Origin: Anastatus disparis
Lineage: Eukaryota; Arthropoda; Insecta; Hymenoptera; Eupelmidae
Reading direction: 5' to 3'
DNA length: 64,000 bases
NCBI GenBank assembly: GCA_017163975.1
Contig: JAFFSR010000248.1
Location: forward strand, 2,256,001 to 2,320,000
Shown piece by piece: positions 12,872-23,664 of this stretch. The position numbers were made by a program, and so were the translations under genes. The notes under the pieces are model-generated. The model made no database searches. It saw only the letters and a program-made list of their open reading frames with translations, and was not told the origin of the DNA. Numbering within the stretch: position 1 is the stretch's first letter; each line of letters begins with the position of its first letter.

Positions 12872-14321
12872 GTTAGATAAAAAAAAACCTCCTCATTTAC
12901 CCCTCATTTTTCCTCCCCCTCTTTTGTATGCTTAAAATATCACAATCCACCCCTCAAAATAACATTGTTAAATGACGAATTTTCGCCTCTTAAATTTTTA
13001 TCTTAATGAGAAAATGATTTAATTAATTCCAAAATTATTCTCTCACTTTATTACTATAGTGAAAAGAAATAGGTCTTGAAAGCATCAAGGCCACTTTCTT
13101 TTCACACTTTTATCAGTTTTCCAAGAATCCAAGCTTGGTCGTTGACGGGAGCCGATGCTTCGTCTCCATTCTTTCTCTACTTCGTTGAGTTGAAGTGGGG
13201 ACTTAGCGTCGGTTCCCATGCATTAGACGGGTGAGAGCAACGGAGAGAGAGGACTACCTTTCTCTGTCTTCGCGCTCTCCCCCGCAACAATTAAGACGTT
13301 TGAAGTTGGCTTGACTACTAATTGTCAAGCGAGAAAGAAGCTCTTGACAGCAGACGCGCGGGACAGGCCCTAGGGGCAAGTGCGAGAGGAAGAGGCTCGC
13401 GCAGCTTCCTACTCTAATGTAAAATGTTAAGTGTTGTTTTTCTTTTTCCTTTATTCATTATTCAAATTTCTTTTTATTTTTCATTTTCTCTCATGGTTGC
13501 AATTCAATTAGTGTTTTATGTTATTTAAAGAGTTTAGTGTTTTATTAATTTACCCGGCTAAATTTTCCGCTTAACACGTTCGGGAGTGTATCTAAAAGAA
13601 GGCAGCTGGGGACGGCAAGCGAGGTAGCAGCACCCAGGAAAGCCGGCAATGCCGCCACGCCGGCCAACAGTTTGTTCACTCTAGTAAAAGATAAGTATTC
13701 TGAATTTCCAAATCATGAAAACCGAACAGATATCAGCTTTAAATAAATAATTTCAAAAGATAGATTCGGAATTTAAAATTAGTAAAATTTAAAAATTATT
13801 GTCAAACAGACGTATGCGGAAATCTTTGTATCAATATTTTATCAGAAAATAACTTTTACATAGAATATAATCTGCATTAAAATTCATCAAGTTTTCTTTT
13901 GATTTATTTTTCCTTTCATGCATAAAATTTATACATTTCACCTTTTTGTATTAATTGAGAATGACAGCGAATTTTCTACATTATAAAAAGAAATTGATTA
14001 CAATAAATTAATTTCGTTTAATGAAATAATCTCATTGCTAAATTCCATATTTAATTAAACTGCTAAATATTTAGTTGTGTACAACGTGCAATTTTCTTTA
14101 TTCATTTTTTTTTGGAATGAAAAATTGTTTAAATTAGTCTAAACAAAAAAAAACAAAGAGTCCAGAAAGCATTTAATTAATCAAAAGACTCACTGACGTG
14201 GTTAAGTCTTGCAGTTTTCCGTTATTTTTTTATTAATGTGATAGTTATTAGATTTAAAATAGATTAAGGTCGTCCCTTTTTGAGAGGGTAAGACCTTTTT
14301 AAAAGGGACCGCCCAAACACA
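11632..14321. other. Gene-poor AT-rich region ending in a putative LTR
   Basis: Mostly AT-rich non-coding DNA with a TA microsatellite. A stretch richer in G+C (about 13080-13680) has no ORF and may belong to the LTR whose 3' end is suggested at 14321. I could not find its matching left end. Confidence 0.35.
12820..12870. repeat. (TA)n microsatellite
   Basis: Uninterrupted TA dinucleotides of about 50 bp. Confidence 0.95.
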
Positions 14322-14340
14322 TGGCACCCAACGTGGGGCC
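14322..14340 (+). other. tRNA-Lys(CTT)-type primer-binding site of an LTR retroelement
   Basis: TGGCACCCAACGTGGGGCC directly follows ...AAACACA. It matches the primer-binding site complementary to the 3' end of tRNA-Lys(CTT), including CCA, with one mismatch (A for G at position 5). An LTR ending in ACA followed at once by TGG is classic retroelement structure. No pol or gag ORF follows, so only a remnant is present. Confidence 0.6.
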
Positions 14341-16721
14341 GATTGGGTAAAAAGATTGTTGAAGGAGTAACATCCTTCGATAGTCCTGCGTACTACAGTA
14401 CGCTGGCGCGTATGCGTTTAGCGACGGTACCGGACCGACGGCCTAACAGCCGCGTATTTGTAGATGTTAATTTTCATATTATTTGCGTAAGAATGCAATT
14501 TTTAGCTATTAAAAATTAAAAGTTTATATATAAGCATTCGATGACAGAACGATAAAAAGAAAAATCTGAATAGTAGGTGTACAAAACGTCCAAGTAACTT
14601 TAGTTCGTATGCTAGTTTCAAAAAGAAATGTAATAAATTTTATTCGTACACTGAGAGGGGGGGACTCTATATAGTTAACTAAAACCAATAAAAGTATAAA
14701 AGGAAAAAATGATTTAATATATTTAAATACTATGCAAAAGTAAGTTATTTTAGAATGGTTAATTAGAAACAATAAAATGTTGTAATACATACTTTATTGG
14801 TTTTATGAAAATTGAAATCTTTATTTAAATATTTATCTATATTTAAATATGCAGTTTATTTGAGTATTTGACAAATGGAATTGTTAGTAATAATGATTTT
14901 ATTATTTTTATTGATTTTTACGATAAGTTGTTTCATCTCATGTTTGTTAAATAGAACAGACTATAATAGATCTTATTAACATAACGCGGGATTCTAAGTT
15001 TTTATCTAACAGCCTATTTCTTTATTAATATTGGTTGCGTTTTGTAAAAATTGTTGAAGTACTTATATCAATTTATAAAATTTTTAAAGGTAGAACTTTT
15101 GCGAATTTTTGAAAAACAGGAGACAATAAAACTTTTTGTCAACTTTATAAAGTATTAATATACTTCAATCTAGTGGAGACAAATAACTGGTTTTTTTATA
15201 ATGGTAACTCTAAAGGTTATATATTTTTTCATTTTGCCGATATGTTATTTGTCTCGACTGTTTAAATTCAATTTTATTCCTTTGATAGATCAACTTTAAA
15301 CCCATTTCTCATTAGTGATTGACTTCTGATAATAAAATGTTTTTTTTTGTTGGGAAAGGACGTGTAATATACAACCTATTTTGTTTGCCAAATATTTATT
15401 TCCACATTGAATTTCTGGTTTGTTTTCTAAAGGGTAGTTATTTCAATTAAAATTGATCGTAACATTCTGTTTAAAATTTCAAGTGAAGCATGTCTATATT
15501 CAGAAATCGGTTAAATCCAAGCTACTAATAATTAATAGATTTTGCAACTGTGCATAAGAAAAAGTTACTTATTACTTTATTAATTATATAAAAAAATGCA
15601 TGGTTGATCCATCAACAATTATTTTTTTTTCTTCAGTTTGACATTTACCAGTAGAAAATTAATTATTACTAGTTCTTTTTGATTGATTTGGAATATTACA
15701 TAAAAAAATGTATATGAAATGTAACCGATAACAAAAGAGTATTAATGTTTTAGCTTATAGTTAAAATTTCTTTCTTTAATTACTATATTCTAAGCGAATT
15801 GATAGTTGGATTTATTTTATTAAGAAGTAATATAATAATCACTTATTTTGAGTAAAGTTTTATAATAACGTTCAATTTTGCTTGGAATAATTTTCTTTTA
15901 CCTTGCTTCACAATCTAATAATTAACTATTATTAATTAATTATTGATTAATTATTGTCAACCTCTTGACTCCTCGACCAATTAATCCATAAATATAACAG
16001 CCAAAAATAACATAAATTTATATTCAACTCAATTATTCAACTTAATTGCCTTTTTCTTATATAATTAAAACTTTAGGGATTGATGTTTTGGGTTTTTCTT
16101 AGCTCGCACACGTGCACGCGCGTATGTGTGTATGTATGCGTATATATGTATGTATATATATGTATGTGTTTGTGTGTGATGGGGAGAGAGCTTGAAGTAT
16201 TGATTTTTCTTTATTTTTTTTAAATTGATTAAACTTAAATTTCTTTATTTCTTTATTTTTTTAAAAAGTTGAGTGTTATATTAATGTTTTTCAAATTAAT
16301 TAAGATCAGGATTGTTTTTGTTAAAAACAAAATAATAACGAAGATGGTCTTTTATTATAGTCATTGTATTATTATTAAAATTTTTTTTTATAATCCTTGT
16401 TAACTAGTTATTTATTTTCTTATTTCTTATATTTTATTCATACTAGATAGAATTCAATAAATCAAAAAAAAATCTTAAATATATGAGGTTTTACCTGTTA
16501 AGATGCGCACATTAACAAATGAAGAATTAGATCTTCTTTTAATAAGAAAATAATCATTTTTATCATACAAGAAAAACTATTCTATGGATCTTTATTTCTT
16601 TGAACTATTATTGATTGTTCATGATTATTATTATTCACTCTATTTAAATCTAGAAGTGTTTAAAATAATGAATTGTTATATTAATAAACCATAAATATGG
16701 GGAATTATAGTAATTTATAAC

Positions 16722-16790
16722 AACCGTTTCGTAGCGTAATAGATAGCGTCAATGCCTCGCATCTCGTAGGTCGTAAGTTCGCGCCCGAGT
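16722..16790 (+). repeat. tRNA-derived SINE-like fragment
   Basis: GTAGCGTAATAGATAGCG resembles a degenerate A box, and GGTCGTAAGTTCGCGCC about 30 nt later resembles a B box. No matching acceptor stem is visible, so a degenerate SINE head is likelier than a working tRNA. Confidence 0.35.
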
Positions 16791-17105
16791 TAGCTTGGAA
16801 AATTTTTAAGCGTTTTAATGGGTGATATAATTTTAATAGGTTAATCTTTAAATTAATTGCACGTTAAAATTAAGAAACAAAGCAAGGAAGAAAAAATATT
16901 ATTTTTCCTTTATCACCGAATTTTAGATTTTTATTTTCTTATTATGAGTTTGCAAATTTATGGGTACAAACTGTTCAGTTTTAATTGTTAAAATTTTTTT
17001 TTTAAAAGAAAAAAAATAATAAATTCCAGGCAATTTCCTGGGGTGTCTTCTTTCGTGTTGTTGTTATAAGTACTCTTCATTGCTGTCTCAATTTTCTTTT
17101 TCTTC

Positions 17106-17140
17106 TAGTACGGTCGGGACTCGAACCCACGAGCCCGCTG
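17106..17140 (-). repeat. tRNA B-box-like fragment
   Basis: The minus strand reads GTGGGTTCGAGTCCCGACC, a near-consensus tRNA T-arm/B box, without a complete cloverleaf. Probably a SINE or tRNA relic. Confidence 0.35.
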
Positions 17141-17191
17141 TATTTATTCTAAATATTAAAATGATGAATTTCAATATACATATATTACAAT

Positions 17192-17195
<4 letters not shown>

Positions 17196-17245
<50 letters not shown>
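17196..17245. repeat. (TA)n microsatellite
   Basis: About 50 bp of TA dinucleotides. Confidence 0.95.
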
Positions 17246-17254
<9 letters not shown>

Positions 17255-20164
17255 TACGTAATTAATATGTATTTTCTATTTTTTTTTATCCACAATTCTA
17301 GCCATATCGGCTATTGCGGAAGGGTACGAGCAGTGATGAGTAGGCCCATCACTTAGTAGTTGCCGGAACCAATAGTTCGATCAAGATAGGCCGCGATAAA
17401 ACCAAGGGGAGTGAACGAATTGGAATCTCCCCTCGTTTTAAAAAAAAAAATTTTTTTCAGGTGGACCAGGAGTGTAGAAAGTAAATACCGCGGCGAAAAT
17501 TTCTTTTTTTTTTAAACAAATAATAAAAGTAAAACTATTTGCCATCCGCCCGTTAACCTGCGCTAAATTACGCGATCTGACCCACATAAAAATAAAAAAA
17601 TAAAACCAAAAAAGTAACTAGCAACGAAATTCTATCGAACGAAATTTTTATCTGACCCAACCGCGTTCGCGAAAACATCATCATGGTTGATTCCAAAAAT
17701 CCCTTAATTATGAAATACTTAATTTTCTCTAAAGTAGAAAATTGAGGCGGTAATCAAGAGAGTGTTTCCGCAAGGGAACAAGGATTTTTTTTAAAAGGGA
17801 AATGTATCGAGGGAAAAATGATTTAAAGAATATTTTCTTTAAGGTCATAGAGTCGTGAAGAAAATATGAACTCAAACGATTTCAGCAAAAATTTAATTAT
17901 TTTAATTATCTAATTTTTCCGTGCGGGGAAAATTAAGTAAAAGTAAGAAATGTTAATGTAGAACAATTTTTGTGGCAAACAGGAAGAAATGATACAATCG
18001 AAAGTTCGTGCCAATAGAGAAGTTATATAGATGCGAAGCTTTAGATATAATAAACAATAACTTTTACTAATAAAATTTTATTGGCGAAATAATAATAGAG
18101 ATAGTACTTATGACAATTCGGTTTACCTGTTTTGATGCGAGGGTTCAGGGAAAACCCTAAACTTATATTATTGAAGAATTCTCTTTCCTAAAGGAAAAAG
18201 GGACTTTCATCTTAGAGCAGTTAAGACAGCTCAATAAAACTATAAAACGGAAAGCATACCTACAACTATTAAAACTTTCCCTCTGGAGGTAGAAAATTTT
18301 TGAAAAAAAAAAAGAAATAACCAACTGTAATAAAACCTATAACATTTTAAATAATAATAATAAAATCGCAAAATTGTTTAATTTTAACAAGAATTTTAAT
18401 AATAAATTCTCTGCGCCGTTTCAGTCAACCTAAATGAATAAAAATAAAACGTAACTGGAATTTAAAATCTCGCCACAAAAATTTAAGCAATATTACATAA
18501 AAATTGTTAAGGATTGACCATTGAAAAATTTTCTTTTCTTTTTCTCAAAAAGCGAAATTATAGATTCAGAGAATTAAATAAATCTGAATCAAACATAAAA
18601 CTGAAGAAGAAATTCAACAGTATAATAATCCTTGGATAATTTAAATAACAAATTGAGAACTAAGAATAATATGTATTTTATCATTTAGTATAAATAATCA
18701 ATTTTTAAAGTAAAGCTTGCAATTCATTAATATTAAAATTTTTTTTAAAAAAAAAAAAAGGAAAATTTGTGCATAGTTAAATGATATGGAATAAATTCAA
18801 ATTATAAAACGTTCTTTTCAGTTAACCGGGTGAACATTAAACAAAAGTTTTCTTATCGTGAATGTCATTGCGTCATGCGATGCATGTGCGTTAAACAATA
18901 ACGTATTTTCACGTAGCTTCGGGTAGCCTAATATACAATTACATCCGGTCGAGTGAAAAATAAAAATATCAAGTTCGAGTTTGAAGCTTAAAAGAATATT
19001 TCATTACATAAATATTCTGGCTACTCGGAATTGATCTTTGTTGGTCTCACACGAGTCAGCAAATAGTAAAATGTGACGTGAGAAATATAACCTCGAGATA
19101 AATGCAATGAGTTCCGAACACACCCAAACGCAAGCGTGTTTTAAAGATTATTAAATAATATGACTTAAAAATCTTAAAACTTTCACATATAATAATTTTC
19201 GACTAAATTTCTCTTTCATTTTATTACTATTTACAATTTTTCAAGCAATCTATAAAATTTTTCTTCGCAACTTTAATTAATTTAACTACTACACGGAGAC
19301 ACATTCTCAATAATTGAAAACATTGATGATAAATAATAATAGAACAATCAAATAATTACGAATTATTGCAGTTATTGTTTTCTTTTAATAATTAAATTTT
19401 CATTATTATTTAAACAATAACACAAAGAAGAGAAAAATTAAAAACAATGTGATTTTAAGAAATGAGTTAAGAGAACTAATTTTAAGAATTAAAATACGTT
19501 TGTTAAACTGAAACAGTAAAATTTCATTGTAGTTGTTTGGAAATTGAATTTCCTCTTTTATCCCAGAGGGAAGAAACTGAAAACCATTTTTTAAAATTAT
19601 TTTTACAAATTGCATTATCATAAAATTAAATATCTTAAAATATCCGAAATAATGAAAGTAGGATTTGACATTTTGAGTGTTAACCTTGAGCCTTCGTATT
19701 ATAAAGTACAGGTAATAGGTAGGCAGGTATAGGATGCGTAGCTAGAATAGATTTATAAGCCTGAAATAAAGCATAAAAATTCTGTGTGAAAGCATGGGGT
19801 TTTGCGAACTTTCAATAACTGCCCGTTTGAAATATTATTAAAATTCCTAAAAATAATGTAATTGTAATAAAAAGTTTTTCGAATTTCCTACATTTTCATA
19901 TATAAGGATGCACTAGTATTGGGAAAGGTGATCCCTTTCGCTTCTAGTGGCCGGACCTTTGTAAAATTCGTAAATTCAAATTTTAAAATACAAATTTTCA
20001 AATCAAACTTAATAAAAACTTCAACTTTCTAGCAAACATTACTACAATAACGGCTAAAATATTTAAAAATTTAATAAGGAAAAGTACAAACAATTTAACC
20101 TCGTTTTATTAAAAGAATTTAAAACAAATGTGTGGTTTAAATAAATATATCTAAATATAATAAA

Positions 20165-20750
20165 AGTAGATGAGCTATGCGGGTTCGAGCACATGCGGGT
20201 TCGAGCACAGGCCGGTTCTAATTCACCTATGCTCGAATTGAAATGTGCTCAAACCCGCATAGGGTTTTGGAGGGTGGGGGAACCCATATGTGTCGGAAAC
20301 GACCTAGAGTGGGGGAACCCAAGTGATCTTTTACGTGATATTGGATGATTAGAGAAACAGCTGATTGATCTAGAAATGATAACAGCTGATCGAGCCAGGG
20401 TGGGGGAACTTTTTCTAATTCACCTGTGCTCGAATTAAAATGTGCTCGAATTAAAATGTGCTCGAATCAGCCTATGGTTTTTTTTTGGTAGGGTGGGGGG
20501 AACCCAAGGATTGAGAGAGAAACAGCTGATTGAGCCAGAAATTATTTAGTGAGGGGAATTTTTTTTTTCTAACCCAAGGATTGAGAGAGAGAAACAGCTG
20601 ATTGAGCCAGGGTGGGGGAACCTTTTCGAACCCAAGTGAGTCAGGATCGAGCGACGTGGACCCAGCCGCTGGATACCTACCGAGCTTTGAGCTATGATCA
20701 GCATAGTGTTTTAAGCTCAGTTTCCATTCTCATCTACTTAGTTAAAAAAC
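20165..20750. repeat. Subterminal repeats of Polinton copy A
   Basis: The terminus forms a hairpin: CTATGCGGGTTCGAGCAC near 20178 pairs with GTGCTCAAACCCGCATAG near 20247. Then come several copies of GGGTGGGGGAACC and of GAGAAACAGCTGATTGA between 20270 and 20630. No ORF. Repeated terminal motifs may bind element proteins; this is inference. Confidence 0.6.
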
Positions 20751-20903
20751 TTAGAGCTTTTTATATTTTATATCTTTAGATGGTTTGCATTGTTCATAGT
20801 ACTCTTTCCATGTTGTTTTCTCATTCTTCACCTTTTTATCAGGTAGAAGAAGAGGAGTGTGCTCTGAACAATTTTGAGTGGTATAACTAGGAGTCTGTCC
20901 CAT
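20751..20903 (-). CDS. Small MGQ-start protein, possibly N-myristoylated (copy A)
   Basis: The start is set at the internal ATG giving MGQTPS, because copy B begins MGQAST at the same place and a TATAAAAAG box lies about 40 nt upstream on the minus strand. The protein is 50 aa. Both copies share NCSEYTPLL/NCSEHTPLL, a WKEY motif and an identical C-terminus IKYKKL. Gly2 followed by a small polar residue at position 5-6 fits an N-myristoylation signal. There is no transmembrane segment. Function unknown; a membrane-associated virion or egress role is only a guess. Confidence 0.65.
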   Translation of the reverse strand: MGQTPSYTTQNCSEHTPLLLPDKKVKNEKTTWKEYYEQCKPSKDIKYKKL

Positions 20904-21069
20904 GATGAAATAAATGTGAATCACGATGTGGTTGCTTTTTATAGGAAGTGATGGGAGCCCCAACCTTCGCTCCCATCTGTGAGGTACAACCAAGAATCGT
21001 CACTTGTGAACCCATTACTTTGAGAAGTACACCCGTGACTCATATACCTCTCCGTTAACTTCCAAGCGC

Positions 21070-21381
21070 TTAAGCCAAGGAGAACTCGAGACCTTTTTCT
21101 TTATCATCATCTAAATACTTCACAAACAACTTGTAATTTTTAATGGCCTCTCTTAACTTAAAGTAAAACTCCTTATTCTCCTATAAGGCTCTGCATGCGC
21201 GAGATGGAATAAAAATGCGCCATTCGTGATCTAAAGTTGCCATCAATCTAAACTTATCCTTGCATTCAACTGGTCTAAACTCACTCACATAATAAGTCTG
21301 ATCTTTCTTCAAGGGAAATATATTCCCAATGGCACGATGGACACGTCCACGAGCTGCCTCGTTGAATTTATCAAGATCCAT
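21070..21381 (-). pseudogene. Accessory protein of the MDxxK family, nonsense-interrupted (copy A, left)
   Basis: The start MDLDKFNEAARG resembles MDISKLNVIARG of the protein at 27812-28111, and similarity continues throughout (YYVSEFRPV versus YKVTCLRQV, then IFIPS versus IFLSK). TAG at 21181-21183 interrupts the frame after 66 codons; the following 36 codons in frame still align with the paralogue before TAA at 21070-21072. The family has no name I can assign. Its small size and beta-rich look would suit a ssDNA-binding-like fold, but that is speculation. It sits where copy B has an unrelated 163-aa gene. Confidence 0.6.
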
Positions 21382-21506
21382 ATTTCTTTGATAGAGAATT
21401 CTAAGTTTACTTAGCAGAGTCTGATGAATGAATGACTCGAGCTGGTTCGGGAGTTCTCTTAAGTAGAGGTTAAGCCGCGGCTACTGCGCAGACTATCCCC
21501 ACTCCT

Positions 21507-22736
21507 TTAGACTAATTTTCTGACATCGCCACTTATGGCGTTGTATTCTATAATTCTATCATGTAAGATTAGACAGTAAGCTGAAGTTCCAGCTGGAAAG
21601 TTTTGTTTGGTCTCAAATTCAAGACGAACATCAACTGGAGCACTCTTCAGAGAATCATTTTGTTTTTAACAATCGATGACTATCAGTGGCATGTGATTGA
21701 TATAATCTGATTTTTTCAGCATTGGCTCGGACTCCTTTCCATAGTATGCATTTTGGAAATTAGCGTACATATCGTATAATACTGCATACTGATTATTGAC
21801 GATATCAAGATTCATATTTCCATAAGGATAGTATTGAGAATTGAGAAATAGTTTTACATTGCTCAAATTGCAGTGATCAAACTGACTAGCGTTAGCAGTT
21901 TTTTGTCCTTTTCGATTTGTCTGGAAACCAAGAATGATAAAACGAGGTTTCTCCAGCTGATTAGATGTTTTGACTGTCCATACATGTCTCGTTGATGCCG
22001 GTAATAATGGATATTCGTATAATTCCCAGGAACGAAAACTCATTGAGATAGGTTTATTTTTCTCGATTTGTCGAAGCATGCGAATTTTACATTCATTGGA
22101 TAACTGTATATGAGGCATAAGCCACTCGATCCTTAAAAGATCAATTTTGAAATCTTCATAAGCATTAGTAGCATCCGGTGTTTGTATTACTGCGTTAATA
22201 TCGTTGCTGGATCTCGTGAGGATAAGTTCATGTTTAACATTGACTATGATTTAGCGATAATCTTCGGCAAAGCCTAAAATCATACTGAGAGGTATGAAAA
22301 TATCAAAATAGCCATTGTTATTAATGATCTTCTGAGTTTCCGTTATATCAATCCAGCCAGCATTTTCTATAATCAAACTCTGACTAGGGTTGAGTGATAC
22401 CCAACCCTTCATAACGGTGGTCAATCCAACATTCTTACAGCGATCGATCTCTATAGCATTAATTTCATAGCGAACTTCCTCGAATAGATAACAGATGCCA
22501 TTATTAACTAAGTTAGTTCTTGTTAAAACAGTACCATCTTGTTGAGTTAATTTTACCACTACGTGCAGAGAACTCCGTGAAGGCAAAAGATTTAAATCTT
22601 GATGTTGAATTGATATGCGAATTTCATCGCTATTATTGAAATTTGATGAGGTGTAAGGCTGGTACGCGTGCACCTCACAGTGAGCTATTGACTCATCCAA
22701 TGTTACTCCTGCCCTTATGTTTAAAATTTCCTCCAT
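21507..22736 (-). pseudogene. MCP: Double-jelly-roll major capsid protein, two nonsense codons (copy A)
   Basis: Colinear with the intact 412-aa capsid gene of copy B from MEEIL to the VRKLV C-terminus, about 410 codons. Two in-frame TAA codons, at 22251-22253 (a Lys position) and 21666-21668 (a Ser position), split it into three pieces with no length change. The hallmark FLNSQYYPYG and the preceding RPxxILGF-like strand are preserved. Family knowledge: Polinton MCPs form icosahedral shells like adenovirus hexon. The promoter at 22857-22892 is still intact, so point mutations alone inactivate the gene. Confidence 0.85.
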
Positions 22737-22757
22737 TTCTTTGAAAACAGCAAAAAA

Positions 22758-22931
22758 TTAAGCACGTAATTTTCCACCAGCAGCTCTTATTTTTAAGCCT
22801 TGGCTTTTAAATAACTGAATGTTCTGCCGTGTTAATACTTTGACTTGTCGATGACGACTGATGTTCGACTGCCATCTTGATTTACTTATATACCCTTTGT
22901 TATTTTTATTATTATTATAAACCACCCCCAT
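22758..22931 (-). CDS. Tiny basic ORF between penton and MCP genes (copy A)
   Basis: An uninterrupted 57-aa frame begins 3 nt after the penton stop. Copy B has a homologous frame at the same place. Shared features are MG(V/I)V, KGY, SRW and ISR near the N-terminus and a TRQNIQ...GL patch near residues 34-46. The protein is Arg/Lys-rich with no membrane segment. The same DNA contains the TATA and TCAGT elements of the downstream capsid gene, so part of the conservation may be promoter-driven. Function unknown; a small virion-core or scaffold peptide is possible. Confidence 0.55.
   Translation of the reverse strand: MGVVYNNNKNNKGYISKSRWQSNISRHRQVKVLTRQNIQLFKSQGLKIRAAGGKLRA
22857..22892 (-). 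promoter_or_regulatory. Core promoter of the capsid gene: TATATAAG plus TCAGT initiator (copy A)
   Basis: The minus strand has TATATAAG (22892 to 22885) and CATCAGTCG, with the initiator A at 22859, 34 nt from the first T. Copy B keeps the same arrangement at 53632-53667. TCAGT is the arthropod initiator consensus. Confidence 0.65.
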
Positions 22932-22934
22932 TTT

Positions 22935-23621
22935 TTATACTGATTTGATATGTAATCTAACTGTAATAGTTTCTCCACGAAAGTTTATTAAATTCCCGTC
23001 TTTATCGACTATACGCACTTGTAAATGATCTATGCTCTTGACGATGACTAGAAGGTAAATGACCTGTGATGGCACTTCAATAATCTTATATCCTGGTGGA
23101 ACTGCAGGAAAGAATTCATGTATCGTGTGCACTCGTCGACCGTTTATATAGGCACCAGAGACTATATTGCACTCGACTCGAAGAGCGTTGACCTTTAGGA
23201 TTGTTACAGGTAAGTCTGAATGATTCACAACATCAGCAGGAAGAACACGTTTTGTGAAGCCTAATAAAGGTCCTATCGAATGTTCTGGTTGAAAATCAAT
23301 CGGGCGATTGCACTTTATTTCACTGCGAAGTGTATTATTTTTTGGTTTAATACTGATTGAGATATCTTTTGATGACAATGTTTCACTGAGATAATTCTCT
23401 ATATCCTCAATTTCATAACTACCAGTCGGTAAAACAATTTCTTCCTGTCCAACGTGGAATAGATTACTACCCTTGTCGATATTAGGTATAGAATTGAATG
23501 TCATGAAAGCAACTAATCCGAGAACGTAATTCTTGTCAGGTGAGAGTTCAATCGGTGGAAAATACTGTTCTTCCAGTACAGACGATGTGTCTGACAGAGT
23601 CAAAGTCAATGAACCTACCAT
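22935..23621 (-). CDS. Penton-like single-jelly-roll minor capsid protein (copy A)
   Basis: 228 aa when started at the Met of MVGSLTLTL, which gives exactly the same length as the copy B gene (687 nt each). An upstream in-frame Met exists but has no counterpart in B. Motifs shared with Polinton/adintovirus penton-type proteins are EQYFPPIELSPDKNYVLGL, LPTGSYEIEDIENYL, SIGPLLGF and NFRGE near the C-terminus. The protein should form the five-fold vertices of the capsid, beside the double-jelly-roll MCP. It is intact, unlike its MCP neighbour, and highly similar to copy B throughout. Confidence 0.8.
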   Translation of the reverse strand: MVGSLTLTLSDTSSVLEEQYFPPIELSPDKNYVLGLVAFMTFNSIPNIDKGSNLFHVGQEEIVLPTGSYEIEDIENYLSETLSSKDISISIKPKNNTLRSEIKCNRPIDFQPEHSIGPLLGFTKRVLPADVVNHSDLPVTILKVNALRVECNIVSGAYINGRRVHTIHEFFPAVPPGYKIIEVPSQVIYLLVIVKSIDHLQVRIVDKDGNLINFRGETITVRLHIKSV

Positions 23622-23664
23622 GATTGTTGAACTCATAATGAACAAATACTCATCATTCCTTTCT

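Larger units (their letters stand above)
14341..20164. other. AT-rich intergenic DNA with SINE-like fragments
   Basis: Apart from the microsatellites and tRNA-like pieces listed separately, I see no coding signal. The short ORFs here are AT-rich and featureless. Confidence 0.45.

Noticed and set aside
14524..14790. 88-aa minus-strand ORF
   Set aside because: AT-rich hydrophobic translation typical of non-coding DNA, no start context or homology features.
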